Below, piece after piece: positions 35,559-46,297 of a stretch of DNA of 64,000 nt (its first letter is position 1; every line of letters starts with the position of its first letter). The notes under the pieces are model-generated. The model worked only from the letters and a program-made list of their open reading frames with translations. It had not been told where the DNA came from and did no database searches. Origin of the DNA: Vreelandella olivaria (GTDB taxonomy: Bacteria > Pseudomonadota > Gammaproteobacteria > Pseudomonadales > Halomonadaceae). The stretch spans positions 1,798,001 through 1,862,000 of the forward strand of contig AP019416.1 in the NCBI GenBank assembly GCA_004295565.1. Direction: 5' to 3'. The translations under genes were made by a program, and so were the position numbers.

Positions 35559-35662
35559 TCGCTGCATGTTGCTGGTGCAAGCCAGCAACCAAAAGAATAG
35601 GGATGGTGCTTCGCCGTGCAACGGTGTAAGTCACCAATACATTTAATCTGGTGATTTCATCC
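35559..35662 (+). promoter_or_regulatory. Structured leader of rplM, probable L13 autoregulatory element
   Basis: The untranslated leader holds a perfect 8-base-pair hairpin at 35568-35589 (GTTGCTGG, loop TGCAAG, CCAGCAAC). Further down, the same CACC can pair in two ways: with the GGTG just before it (GGTG TAAGT CACC) or with TGGTG next to the start codon (AAGTCACCA with TGGTGATTT, 9 pairs including one G-U). The second form would bury the only ribosome-site-like GGTGA before the ATG at 35663. E. coli rplM-rpsI is known to be repressed by L13 acting on its leader; the same job here is inference. Confidence 0.5.
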
Positions 35663-36091
35663 ATGAAGACGTTCAGTGCTAAGCCGCAGTCCGTCCAGCG
35701 CGACTGGTATGTAGTCGACGCTACGGACAAAACGCTCGGTCGTCTGGCAACCGAGATTGCTCGCCGCCTACGTGGCAAGCATAAGCCCGAATTTACCCCT
35801 CACGTTGATACCGGCGACTACATCGTCGTGATCAACGCAGAGAAAGTCCATGTAACCGGTAATAAGGCGAAGGCTAAAACCTACTACCGCCACACTGGTT
35901 ATCCGGGCGGTCTGCGCTCTATGACCTTCGACAAAATGCTTGATCATGCGCCCGAGCGTATTATTGAGTCTGCCGTTAAAGGCATGTTGCCGAAAGGTCC
36001 CTTGGGCCGTGCCATGTACACTAAATTAAAAGTGTACGCTGGCGCCGAGCATCCGCATGCTGCCCAACAGCCGCTTGAACTGAACCTCTGA
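35663..36091 (+). CDS. rplM: 50S ribosomal protein L13
   Basis: Early-assembly protein of the large subunit, bound to 23S rRNA domain II. 142 residues, intact. [41 protein letters not shown], then [21 protein letters not shown] and [29 protein letters not shown]. The ATG at 35663 is four codons downstream of an earlier in-frame start and matches the family. First gene of rplM-rpsI; 13 bases to rpsI. Confidence 0.98.
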   Translation: MKTFSAKPQSVQRDWYVVDATDKTLGRLATEIARRLRGKHKPEFTPHVDTGDYIVVINAEKVHVTGNKAKAKTYYRHTGYPGGLRSMTFDKMLDHAPERIIESAVKGMLPKGPLGRAMYTKLKVYAGAEHPHAAQQPLELNL

Positions 36092-36104
36092 GGAAATCTT
36101 CGCC

Positions 36105-36494
36105 ATGACACAGCAGTATTACGGTACCGGGCGCCGCAAGACTTCCACCGCTCGCGTGTTTATGAAGCCGGGCTCTGGCAAAATTACAGTCAACAACCAA
36201 GACCTCGACCTCTACTTTGGTCGTGTTACCGGTCGCATGGTTGTTCGTCAGCCGCTTGAGTTGACCGAAACGTTGAACCAGTTTGACATCTTCGTGACTG
36301 TCGCTGGCGGCGGTGGCTCTTCTCAGGCTGGCGCTATTCGTCACGGCATTACCCGTGCCCTGATGAACTACAACGAAGACCTGCGTCCTTCGCTACGTGC
36401 CGCTGGCTACGTAACGCGTGATGCGCGTCAAGTTGAACGTAAGAAAGTCGGCCTGCGCAAAGCACGTCGTCGTCCGCAGTTCTCCAAGCGTTAA
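36105..36494 (+). CDS. rpsI: 30S ribosomal protein S9
   Basis: Small-subunit protein whose C-terminal tail reaches the P-site tRNA anticodon loop. 129 residues, intact. Starts [19 protein letters not shown], with the family block [23 protein letters not shown] and the basic tail [15 protein letters not shown], ending in the KR that contacts tRNA. TGAGGAAA provides a ribosome site 10 bases upstream. A strong terminator follows, so it ends the operon. Confidence 0.98.
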   Translation: MTQQYYGTGRRKTSTARVFMKPGSGKITVNNQDLDLYFGRVTGRMVVRQPLELTETLNQFDIFVTVAGGGGSSQAGAIRHGITRALMNYNEDLRPSLRAAGYVTRDARQVERKKVGLRKARRRPQFSKR

Positions 36495-36511
36495 TTTCTA
36501 CGCTATGCGGC

Positions 36512-36544
36512 AAAACGCCCAGGTCATCGACCTGGGCGTTTTTT
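36512..36544 (+). terminator. Intrinsic terminator after rpsI
   Basis: AACGCCCAGGTC, loop ATC, GACCTGGGCGTT: a perfect 12-base-pair GC-rich stem followed by TTTT. It lies 18 bases after the rpsI stop. Confidence 0.9.
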
Positions 36545-36600
36545 ACTGGAATATCAAAAAATTATATTGCTTGTACCACTATGGTCACGAGCGGTTGTTC

Positions 36601-36629
36601 TTGTGCACAGCGCTTTGTTTTTTTACCAT
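36601..36629 (+). promoter_or_regulatory. Possible sigma-70 promoter for petABC
   Basis: TTGTGC at 36601 and TACCAT at 36624-36629 have a 17-base spacer rich in T. Each box keeps only the core bases, so this is a weak candidate. It is the best pair I see in the 208 bases between rpsI and petA. Confidence 0.3.
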
Positions 36630-36702
36630 AGAGCGTAATTAATATTCGTCGTCGCAAGACACCTTTGCGGCGGAACGGGTAAGCTGATGGGAGAAACCTG
36701 AA

Positions 36703-37301
36703 ATGGCAGATAACGGCGTAAACAAAGGCCGACGCCGTTTCCTCGTAGGCGCCACCTCCGTTGTGGGTGCGGTAGGTGCTGTCGGGGTTGCGGTTCCCTT
36801 TGTGGCTTCTTGGCAGCCTAGTGCCAGGGCAAGAGCGGCGGGTGCTCCCGTTCAAGCAGATATATCTAAGCTTGAGCCTGGGCAACGCATGACCATTGAG
36901 TGGCGTGGTCGGCCAATATGGATCATTAATCGCACGCCGGAAATGATCGAGCGCACTGAATCGCTGAGCGGTGAGCAGTTAGCCGACCCGGATTCAGAGG
37001 AGCCACAACAGCCCCTTATATTGAGGGTGGTTTGCGCTCTATCAGGCCCGAGATTGGGGTGCTCATCGGTATTTGCACTCACTTAGGCTGTTCGCCGCTA
37101 TTCCGGCCTGAGCCCGATGCAGAGGGCGTAGGCGTTGATAACTGGCCGGGTGGTTTCTTCTGTCCCTGCCACGGTTCTCGCTTTGATTTGGCAGGCCGGG
37201 TATTTAACAACGTTCCCGCGCCGACCAATCTTGAGGTTCCACCCTACCGCTTTGAGAGTGACGATATTATTATCGTCGGCGAAGATGAGGAGGCTGCCTA
37301 A
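36703..37301 (+). CDS. petA: Ubiquinol-cytochrome c reductase Rieske iron-sulfur subunit (frame broken)
   Basis: [2Fe-2S] subunit of the bc1 complex; takes electrons from ubiquinol to cytochrome c1. A twin-arginine-like start ([26 protein letters not shown]) is both Tat signal and membrane anchor. Rieske cluster motifs are complete: CTHLGCSP and CPCHGSRFD. One C is missing near 37014 (expected [23 protein letters not shown]). About 199 residues. AGGAGG precedes petB, whose ATG overlaps this stop. Confidence 0.96.
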
Positions 37302-38559
37302 TGGGTAATCCGAATAAAGCCAAGGCGGAAAAGGGCCTCATGCGTTGGGTAGATGATCGCTTCCCTGCTACTCAGATGTGGCAAGAGCACCTCTCCAAAT
37401 ATTACGCGCCGAAAAACTTTAACTTCTGGTACTTTTTTGGCTCATTAGCGCTGTTGGCGCTGGTTAACCAGATCCTGACCGGAGTTTGGCTGACCATGAG
37501 TTTTAATCCCTCCGCTGAAGGTGCGTTCGATTCCGTCGAATACATCATGCGTGATGTGGAGTGGGGGTGGTTGATTCGCTATATGCACACCACTGGTGCC
37601 TCTGCCTTCTTCCTCGTTGTCTATCTGCATATGTTCCGTGGCCTTTTGTACGGTTCCTATAAAGCCCCGCGCGAGCTAGTGTGGGTTTTCGGCATGACTA
37701 TTTACCTGGTGCTCATGGCGGAAGCCTTTATGGGCTATCTGCTACCGTGGGGGCAAATGTCCTACTGGGGCGCCCAGGTTATTATCTCGCTGTTTTCGGC
37801 TATTCCTGCTATCGGCCCTGATCTGGCGCAGTGGGTGCGGGGTGACTTCCTGATTTCAGGTATTACCCTGAACCGCTTCTTTGCGCTGCATGTGGTCGCA
37901 TTACCGATCGTTATTCTGGCGCTGGTTGTGCTGCACATCATCGCTTTGCATGAAGTGGGTTCCAACAACCCTGACGGCATTGATATCAAACAGAAGAAGG
38001 ATGAGGCCGGTGTGCCGCTGGATGGGATTCCCTTCCACCCCTATTACACGGTGAAAGACCTGGTGGGTGTGGCAGTTTTCCTGTTCGTTTTCTGTGTGGT
38101 GGTGTTCTACTTCCCAGAAGGCGGTGGCTACTTCATTGAGCGGCCTAATTTTGATCAGGCGAACCCGCTGCAGACGCCAGATCACATCGCCCCGTTTGGT
38201 ATATGACACCGTTCTACGCCATTCTTCGCGCTATCACCTTCTCGGTATTTGGCTTAGATGCCAAGTTCCTAGGCGTTATATTTATGGGCGCGGCGATTGC
38301 CATCCTGTTTGTTCTGCCCTGGCTGGATCGGAGCCCCGTGCGCTCTATGCGTTACAAAGGCTGGATGTCGAAAATCATGTTGACGCTGTTTGCTATCAGC
38401 TTTGTCATCCTGGGTGTTTTGGGTGTGTTGCCATCGACAGAGGGCAGGACGCTGCTAGCCCAGGCGTGCACCGTGATTTATTTCGCCTTCTTTGTCTTGA
38501 TGCCGTTCTACACCAAGCTGGAGAAGACTAAACCCGTTCCGGAAAGGGTGACTGGCTAA
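37301..38559 (+). CDS. petB: Cytochrome b of the bc1 complex (frame broken)
   Basis: Membrane core of complex III with two haems b and the quinol oxidation and reduction sites. About 419 residues with eight or so membrane spans. Haem ligands are in RYMHTTGASAFFLVVYLHMFRG and LHVVALPIVILALVVLHIIALHEVG. The Qo loop reads PVWY instead of PEWY, within HIAPVWYMTPFYAILRAI; one G is missing there (near 38196), which splits the gene. The start overlaps the petA stop and its TAA overlaps the petC ATG. Confidence 0.96.
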
Positions 38560-39325
38560 TGAAAAAGTATCTATTTGGACTCCTTTTCGCCTTAGTGCCA
38601 GTAACCGCGATGGCTGCAGGGGCGCAAGTGTGCCCCACTCGATGGATCCAGATCTGCACGATCAGGCCTCGCTGCAAAATGGCATGAAGCTCTATGTTAA
38701 CTACTGCATGGGTTGTCACTCGCTTAACTATCAGCGTTTTGCACGTGCAGCAGACGACTTGGGGATGCCTCAGGATCTGGTTGAAGAAAATCTAATTTTC
38801 TCGTCAGATTTGGCCTACAACGACCAGATGCATAACGCCATGAACAGCGGCGATGCGGAGAGTTGGTTCGGTGCACCGCCGCCTGACCTGTCGCTTAAGA
38901 CGCGTGTGCGTGGAACCGACTGGATCTACTCTTATCTGCTCGGTTTCTACAAAGATCCTAGTCGTCCCACGGGCGTTAACAACACGGTGTTTGACTTGGT
39001 GGCGATGCCTAACGTGTTGGAGCCTCTGCAGGGCGTGCAGGAGCTGGTGTGTGCTGAAACGGATCACCCGGTTGAAGGTCAGGAGCCGGACGCGTTATCG
39101 GGCAAGTACCAGTCTTGTGACGTGCTGCAAGTGACCGAGCCGGGTGAGCTCGAACCTGCTGAGTTTGAGGAAGCGATGTATGATCTTACTAACTTCCTGG
39201 CTTATGTAGGTGAGCCCTCCAAGCTTCAGGCCCAGGCGCTGGCGCCTAAAGTGCTGATCTTTATCTTTATTTTTGGTGTGATAGCTTACCTGCTCAAGCG
39301 TGAGTACTGGCGAGACATCCACTAA
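38559..39325 (+). CDS. petC: Cytochrome c1 (frame broken near 5' end)
   Basis: Haem c subunit of the bc1 complex, facing the periplasm. Signal peptide MKKYLFGLLFALVPVTAMAAG; one base is lost near 38628, after which PHSMDPDLHDQASLQNGMKLYVNYCMGCHSLNYQRFAR shows the CXXCH haem site. DLSLKTRVRGTDWIYSYLLGFYKDP carries the family body, and the C-terminal anchor is VLIFIFIFGVIAYLLKREYW. About 255 residues. Ends petABC and is followed by a strong terminator. Confidence 0.96.
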
Positions 39326-39349
39326 TTAGTAGTAGCTGATGGTCGGTGG

Positions 39350-39377
39350 GGCGCACGGCGTAAGCCGTGCGCCTTTT
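39350..39377 (+). terminator. Intrinsic terminator after petC
   Basis: GGCGCACGGC, loop GTAA, GCCGTGCGCC, then TTTT. A perfect 10-base-pair stem 25 bases after petC. Confidence 0.9.
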
Positions 39378-39473
39378 GCTGTCAGCATGGCAATAAAGCA
39401 AAGCAGGCTAGCTTCCCCTAAGGTAGTGCTGGCGTGTTATTATCCAAGATTGTTTTGATGTGAGGATGCTTTC

Positions 39474-40098
39474 ATGGGTGTTGTGGCCAAGCGGTCGTCG
39501 ATGATCTTTTACTCTGGTAGTGATGATCATTTCAGTCATCGTGTGCGCATTGTGTTGGCCGAGAAGGGGTTGCCGTCGATATCGTCGATGTGCTCGATGA
39601 AAAACCACCGGAAGAGCTAGCAGACCTCAATCCGTACAACAGTGTGCCGACGCTGTTAGATCGTGACCTGGTGCTGTATGAATCAAAGGTTATGATGGAG
39701 TACTTGGATGAGCGTTTCCCGCATCCTCCGCTGTTGCCTGTTTATCCAGTGGCGCGCGCGCAAAGCCGTCTATGGATGCACCGCATTGAGCGCGAGTGGT
39801 GCCCAATGGTCGATCTGATTCGCAGCGGTGGAAAGAAAGAGGCGGATAGAGCGCGTAAAGAGCTGCGTGAAAGCCTGATTGGCATATCGCCGATTTTTGA
39901 AGATATGCCTTATTTCATGAGCGAAGAGTTTACGCTGGTGGATTGCTGCTTGGCACCTGTCTTGTGGCGTTTGCCGGATCTCAACATCGAGTTGCCTGAA
40001 AAGCAGGTTAAGCCGCTGCTGTCCTACATGTCGCGAGTATTCGAGCGTGAAGCGTTTAAGGCATCTTTGAGTGAGCGTGAAAAGAGATGCGCGCTTGA
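39474..40098 (+). CDS. sspA: Stringent starvation protein A (frame broken)
   Basis: Glutathione S-transferase-fold protein that binds RNA polymerase and aids stationary-phase and acid survival. Starts [32 protein letters not shown], preceded by TGAGGA. Frame breaks near 39570 ([42 protein letters not shown]) and near 40083, where one A is missing; the corrected tail is SLSEREKEMRA with stop at 40096-40098. The conserved GST loop [22 protein letters not shown] is clear. About 209 residues. sspB follows, as in E. coli. Confidence 0.94.
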
Positions 40099-40164
40099 AT
40101 CCATTTGGCTCCTGTGTGCTTGGTAAGGGCAGGGAGCCTTTCTTGTAAGGAGGAGGGAGTCTAG

Positions 40165-40669
40165 ATGAAATCGAGTCGCCCCTATCTCGCCCGAGCGCTC
40201 TATGAGTGGTTATTGGATAATGAGCTAACGCCTTATCTGGTGGTTGACGCTACCTTGCCTGGCGTGGAGGTGCCCCGTCAGTTTGTTCAAAACGGTCAGA
40301 TCGTTTTGAACGTGGCACCGACCGCCGTGCGTGATCTTTTATGGAGAATCAGGCGATAGGCTTTAATGCGCGCTTTGGCGGGCAGCCTATGCAGGTGATG
40401 ATACCGACCGAGGCGTTAATCGCTATCTATGCTCGGGAGAATGGCGCTGGAATGGTCTTTGGCCATGAGCCTGAGCTGGGCGAAGGTGCCGAAGCCTTGG
40501 CGATATTGAGGAGGAGGAGAAGCCCTCTACCAAGCCGGAGCTGTCGGTAACTGAGCCGGTTGCTGAAAAGCCTGGTAGCGATTCTGACGCTTCAAGCGAA
40601 GACGCTGATAAAGAGGCGCAAGCAAAGAGCAAGGCGAAGAAAAAGCCAACCCTACGGGTTGTTAAATAG
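40165..40669 (+). CDS. sspB: ClpXP protease specificity factor SspB (frame broken)
   Basis: Adaptor that hands ssrA-tagged proteins to ClpXP. Starts MKSSRPYLARALYEWLLDNELTPYLVVDA with GGAGGGAG upstream. The peptide-binding core is FVQNGQIVLNVAPTAVRDL then, after one missing T near 40339, FMENQAIGFNARFGGQPMQVMIPTEALIAIYARENGAGMVF. After another missing G near 40500 the acidic linker (GDIEEEEKPSTKPE) leads to the ClpX-binding tail KKKPTLRVVK. About 169 residues, usual length. Confidence 0.94.
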
Positions 40670-40680
40670 CCAGGGTGCGC

Positions 40681-40719
40681 CCACAAAAAGCCTCGCTTAT
40701 TAAGCGAGGCTTTTTGTGG
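40681..40719. terminator. Perfect bidirectional terminator, sspB / dolP
   Basis: CCACAAAAAGCCTCGCTTA, T, TAAGCGAGGCTTTTTGTGG: two 19-base arms that match perfectly around one base. A GC-rich stem is flanked by A and T runs on both sides, so it can terminate both sspB (plus) and dolP (minus). It sits 11 bases after sspB and 22 before the dolP stop. Confidence 0.92.
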
Positions 40720-40741
40720 CTACCAGACGTCGCTGGTGTGG

Positions 40742-41314
40742 CTAGTCGAGGTAATCAAATACCTTTACGATCCGCTGAACGCCGCCAACTGAGGAGGCTG
40801 CGTTGACAATGCGGTCAGCCTCTTCACGGCTAACACGGCCCATCAGATAAACGCTGGCATTTTCAGTGGTGACCTTTATTTTTGAAGAGTCGATGCGGTC
40901 ATTGGTGGCCAGGTGACTGACAACGTTGGTGGTTAGCCAAGTGTCGGCCAGACGTTGGCTTGCGGGTAGGTTGGCGGCAATGGTTAGCTCGTTATGCACC
41001 CGCTCAACGCCGCGTAGGTTGCTAGTCACGTTTTCCGCCATATCGCGCAGTTCTTCGCTAGGCACTTGACCCACCAGTAGTACAACGCCGTTATAGCTAT
41101 GGGCGCGTATGCGTGCGTCTGCCAGGCGTGCATCCGCGCGCTCCAGGGCGCGTCCTACTTCACGCTCGATGGTTGTGTCGACGGCTTCCACATCGTCACT
41201 GCGCTGGGCATAGTTAGACTGATTGGAGGCTGAGTTATTGGCGCAGCCCGTCATGAAGAGTGCTGCACATAGTACAGCTACCAGTAGGCCGCGGGAGGAA
41301 GGACGTTGGGTCAT
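40742..41314 (-). CDS. dolP: Outer-membrane BON-domain lipoprotein DolP (YraP)
   Basis: Dual-BON lipoprotein that helps outer-membrane integrity and BAM function in E. coli. 190 residues from the ATG at 41314, with AAGGAG upstream; a frame to 41404 has no ribosome site. Lipobox LFMTGC ends the signal peptide. First BON domain about VDTTIEREVGRALERADARL to VHNELTIAANLP; second about DTWLTTNVVSHLATNDRIDSSKIKV to VGGVQRIVKVFDYL. Intact. Downstream of diaA as in E. coli (yraM/lpoA-yraN-diaA-dolP). Confidence 0.93.
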   Translation of the reverse strand: MTQRPSSRGLLVAVLCAALFMTGCANNSASNQSNYAQRSDDVEAVDTTIEREVGRALERADARLADARIRAHSYNGVVLLVGQVPSEELRDMAENVTSNLRGVERVHNELTIAANLPASQRLADTWLTTNVVSHLATNDRIDSSKIKVTTENASVYLMGRVSREEADRIVNAASSVGGVQRIVKVFDYLD

Positions 41315-41378
41315 CGGTATGACTCCTTGATGCAAGCAGTTAAGGACATCGTGGTTGTTGTGACGCAGTAAAAGACGA

Positions 41379-41987
<609 letters not shown>

Positions 41988-42028
41988 TTAGCGTGTTAAA
42001 AACCGTTTAAAAACAGCTTCAAAAACAG

Positions 42029-42400
42029 TTAAAAGGCATCGAAGGCGGCTTTTACCCAATCAAATTCGAGATTGGGTGGCTTGCCCGTTATCGCCAGGAT
42101 ATCAAAGCGGCAGGGCGATGAAAGCCCGCCGCGGGCGATATAGAGCCGTGCCGCACGCACGAGGCGCTGCTGCTTTTGATAAGTGACGGTTTCCAGCGGG
42201 TGCCCGTAGCGCGTTGTAGTGCGATGTTTAACCTCAATAAACACGAGAATATCGCCATCTCGCATTACCAAGTCAAGCTCGCCCCCTTTCACGTAGTGGT
42301 TCTGCGTGACGAGGGTGAGCCCCTATTGGCGCAGCCATTGAGCGGCAATTTGCTCAATGGCTGCGCCGCGGGCACGGGCAGTGTGGGCGTTAGTCGTCAC
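42029..42400 (-). CDS. yraN: UPF0102 protein YraN, with an in-frame stop
   Basis: Small PD-(D/E)XK nuclease-like protein of unknown function found between lpoA and diaA. GTG at 42400 gives VTTNAHTARARGAAIEQIAAQWLRQ, then TAG at 42323-42325, then GLTLVTQNHYVKGGELDLVMRDGDILVFIEVKHRTTTRYG in the same frame. The nuclease-like core (GELDLV, DGDILVFIEVKHR) is intact. About 124 codons, the usual length. A longer family sequence would have glutamine or similar at the stop. Base substitution (real or error) is likely, since no shift is needed to continue. Confidence 0.85.
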
Positions 42401-43897
42401 TTTCGTCCAGATTAGGAATTAAAATAGGTGATGGAACGCCATTCTGGAATTTGGCCCACGGCAGTTCACGGTAAATGCGTCCATCGTCACGCAGATAGAG
42501 CGTGCCGGTGCTGCCATTGAGACCGTTGAGCTCGTCAAGATTGGTAAAACGAATGGCCAGCTCGTAAGCATCCACGCCCATGGCCATTAGGCGAAACATG
42601 GAGGCATCCGATTCGTCGCGCAAGCTCCGATAGGTCGCTGCAAGGGGAGGGCTTCTTCGCCGCCAACGGCCGCATCAGGGATCTGCCAGGGAATATCCAC
42701 GAACATGACATCGTTCAGATCTTGATCCAGACGCGTCTGCAGACGCCCTTCGTGTAAGTGTGAGGTGGCATAGATTGGCAGGTTGGGAGCGTAGTAGTAA
42801 TCCATGGTGGGTGGCACCTGACGTGCATACTCAGGCAGGGCGAGTAAAAAGAGTGCGTCAATATTACTCAGGCGAGCGCGATCACCGCTGACATTGAGGG
42901 CGGTTTGCACGGCGTTGGAGACCGAGCTCTCTGGGTTGTAGCGCACGGCATTAGTAATTTCACCGCCCTGGCTGTGCCACTCATTCCAGAAGGCTTCGCC
43001 TACCCGGCGGCCCCAACTGTTATCCGGTACCATCATGGACACTTGGCGGTGACCATCCTGCCAGGCACGGCGGGCAACCTGGCGCGCTTCATCTTCAGCC
43101 GAAAGGCCGTACTGGAAGAGGCGCTGGGCCTGGTTGCTGTCGCCGCTGCCATAGTTGAGTGCCAGTGTCGGCAGCGGCACGCTGTCGCGTTGCTCTAGCT
43201 GGGTGACCTGATCTTTATCTAACGGGCCGATGATTAACTGCGCATTCATCTGCTGTGCGCGGTCATAAAGCTCATCCATTGAGTAGCGCGAGGCGTCCAG
43301 GAAGCTCAGCTCGACGTTGCCTCCTTTGACGTCATGGTGTTGACGCATGGCAGTGGCGATGGTGTTGGCGACACTGCTGAGTGGGCCTGATTCAGGCAAC
43401 GCAACGACGATACGGCGTATTGTCTGCCCTTCAAGCTCAGGCAGGGCAACGCTAACGCCGCCGCTGGGTTGATCGAGCGCCTCGCGAGCCCAGCGCTGAC
43501 GCTCTTCAAGCCTCTCTTGCTGATTGGCCTGCATCGGTAGTTCGTCGTCAAGCACTTGGGTGGCGCGAAGTACGGCGCGTGGCTCGTTCAAAGCACGGGC
43601 GAGTTCGGAAAATAGCAATGCCCAGCGTACCCGGTCGGGCTCTGATAGCAGGCTTTCATCGATCCCGTCGGCGGTTTCAAAGGCTCTTTCCCGCTCACCT
43701 TGCCGGGCCAGAATATTGGACGCTTCCAAACGTGTTTTGGCGGCTTGTTCTGGCGCTTGCTGCTCCGCCTGGCTGAGTAGCTGGCCGGGATCTTCATCGG
43801 GCACGCGATCTACCACGCTAGGCGACTGCATCGCACAGCCAGCAACCAGAAATGCCATGAGGGTAGCGGCGAGTAAGCCACGTAATGACTGTTTCAT
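42390..43897 (-). CDS. lpoA: Penicillin-binding protein activator LpoA (frame broken)
   Basis: Outer-membrane lipoprotein that reaches through the periplasm to stimulate PBP1a. ATG at 43897 with AAGGA upstream; lipobox LVAGC near residues 16-20. N-terminal TPR-like helices (EQAAKTRLEASNILARQGERERAFETADG), then a periplasmic-binding-like domain (IRRIVVALPESGPLSSVANTIATAMRQHH; LIIGPLDKDQVTQLEQR; DALFLLALPEYARQVPPTMDYYYAPNLPIYATSHLHEG). The frame breaks near 42615; FRLMAMGVDAYELAIRFTNLDEL continues to a stop at 42390-42392. About 502 residues. Divergent from rsmI, the classic arrangement. Confidence 0.93.
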
Positions 43898-44011
43898 GTA
43901 TCCTTCCTTAGGTTTCCATTTGCGCTGTCGCTGCTTGTCAGCGATTGACCAAGCCACTGCACAAGCATAGCGCACCAGCAGGGCAAGCCATCAACGAATT
44001 GAGAGTCAACA

Positions 44012-44866
44012 ATGACAGACGATAATCCGGGCACATTGTACGTGGTTGCTACGCCAATTGGGAATTTGGATGACTTAACCGCGCGTGCCGCTCGGGTGTT
44101 AGCACAAGTTTCGCGCGTTGCGGCTGAAGATACCCGCCATAGTGGGCGCCTGTTGGCGCACTTGGGGTTGAATAAACCTATGCTCTCTTTGCACGAACAC
44201 AATGAAGCGCGCCGTGTGGACACGTTAGACAGCTATCTCGCCGCAGGCGAAGATATTGCCTTGATCAGCGACGCTGGAACGCCTCTCATTAGTGACCCTG
44301 GCTTTGTTCTGGTGCGAGAGTTGCGGGCCCGCAATCGCCATATTGTACCTATTCCCGGGCCCTGCGCACTGATTACGGCGCTATCAGGGGCAGGGATGCC
44401 GACGGATCGTTTTGTGTTTGCTGGTTTTCTGCCTGCCAAGCCCGGCGCGCGACGCCAAGCGCTGGAGGGTGGAAAAGCCGCGAAGAGACGCTGGTGTTTT
44501 ATGAATCCCCCACCGTATCGTGCACACCCTTGAAGCGTTGCAGGAGCAAATGGCGGGGCGCGATATGGTGCTGGCACGTGAGCTAACCAAAACCTTCGAA
44601 ACCTTTCTGCACGGTACGCCTGAATCCTTGTTGGAGCGTTTAGCCGCCGATCCTAATCAAGCCCGCGGTGAATTCGTGGTGATTGTCGCCGGGGCGCCAC
44701 CGGTAGAGCAGAGTGAGCATCAGGATATATCGGCAGATACCTTGCTGGAGGCGCTGTTGGCAGAGGGGTTGGTGTGAAGCAGAGCGCTGCGATTGCCGCA
44801 CGAATGCTCGGCGGGCGTAAGCAAGTCTGGTACGCGCGTTTGCAAGCAATTAAAGGTGAGCATTGA
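44012..44866 (+). CDS. rsmI: 16S rRNA (cytidine(1402)-2'-O)-methyltransferase RsmI (frame broken)
   Basis: Tetrapyrrole-methylase-fold enzyme that 2'-O-methylates C1402 in the ribosomal P site. Motifs: GTLYVVATPIGNLDDLTARA, AAEDTRHSGRLLAHLG, SLHEHNEARR, LISDAGTPLISDPGFVLVREL and VPIPGPCALITALSGAGMPTDRFVFAGFLPAK. Breaks near 44465 and 44507 (ERWKSREETLVFYESPHRIVHTLEAL) and near 44771 (GLGVKQSAAIAARMLGGRKQVWYARLQAIKG). The last gives a stop at 44864-44866. About 286 residues. Confidence 0.94.
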
Positions 44867-44897
44867 GGCTAGCCGAGGGCGCTGGTATGCTTGCCGC

Positions 44898-45266
<369 letters not shown>

Positions 45267-45276
45267 TTTCCACTTT

Positions 45277-45303
45277 AGGGCGTGCACGCACGCTCTTTAT
45301 TAC
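45277..45303 (+). terminator. Likely terminator after rnpB
   Basis: AGGGCGTG, loop CACG, CACGCTCT, then TTATT: an 8-base-pair stem with one G-U. It lies 11 bases after rnpB and 31 before rsmH. Confidence 0.55.
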
Positions 45304-45333
45304 GTTGTCTCTAACATCTTGTGTGAGAAAAAA

Positions 45334-46289
45334 ATGCCTTCTCCTGACGCTGAACAGGTTGCTTCCCGCTTTCGCCATACCAGCGTACTACTGGAGGGGG
45401 CTGTCGATGCTCTTGTTCACGATACGCAGGGTGTCTATTTAGATGGGACTTTCGGGAGAGGCGGTCACTCACGGTTGATTCTTGATCGTCTGGATACCCA
45501 GGGCCAATTGCTCGCCATGGATCGTGACCCCCAGGCAATTGCTGCGGCCGCAGAAGTAAACGATCAGCGCTTCCAGATTACCCAGCGTGAATTTGCTCAG
45601 CTTGGTGAGTTTGCTCGTGAGCAGGGCCTCTACGGCAAGCTGTCAGGGGTGTTGCTGGATGTTGGTGTTTCATCGCCTCAGTTGGATGACCCCGAGCGCG
45701 GCTTTAGCTTTATGCGCGACGGTCCGCTGGATATGCGCATGGATCCTAGTCAAGGCCAGAGCGCTGCCGAGTTCCTGGCCAGAGCCAGTGAAACAGACAT
45801 TGCCTACGTATTTAAAACCTATGGCGAAGAGCGCTACGCCAAGCGATTGGCCCGTGCCGTAGTGACGCGCCGGGTTGAAAAGCCGTTTACCCATACGGTG
45901 GATTTGGCCGAGGTGCTAAAAGTGGCCCACCCCGCCTGGGAAAAGGGGCGTCACCCTGCCACCAAGGCATTTCAGGGGCTGCGTATTTTTATCAATGGTG
46001 AGCTGGAACAGTTAGACAGTGCTTTAGACGCGGCACTGGAGGCACTGGCGCCAGGTGGTCACTTAGTGGTTATCAGCTTTCACTCGCTGGAGGATCGTCG
46101 TGTGAAACGCTTTATTCGCCACCATGTCCGCGGCGATACCGACCTGCCACGCGGGTGCCCATTCGCGACGATCAATTGAATCGACGTCTAGAGGCGCTAG
46201 GTAAAGGTGTGCGGCCAAGCGAGGAGGAAGTGGATGCCAATCCTCGCGCTCGTAGTGCCGTCATGCGGGCTGCACGCAAACGGATGTGA
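45334..46289 (+). CDS. rsmH: 16S rRNA (cytosine(1402)-N4)-methyltransferase RsmH (frame broken)
   Basis: Methylates N4 of C1402, the same base RsmI modifies. ATG at 45334 (MPSPDAEQ) has only a weak ribosome site; a start at 45319 would be a non-ATG codon. SAM-fold motifs: [49 protein letters not shown] and [19 protein letters not shown]. Break near 46155 ([28 protein letters not shown]). End [13 protein letters not shown] at 46287-46289. About 318 residues. First gene of the dcw cluster; no mraZ precedes it. Confidence 0.95.
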
Positions 46290-46297
46290 ATGTCATC

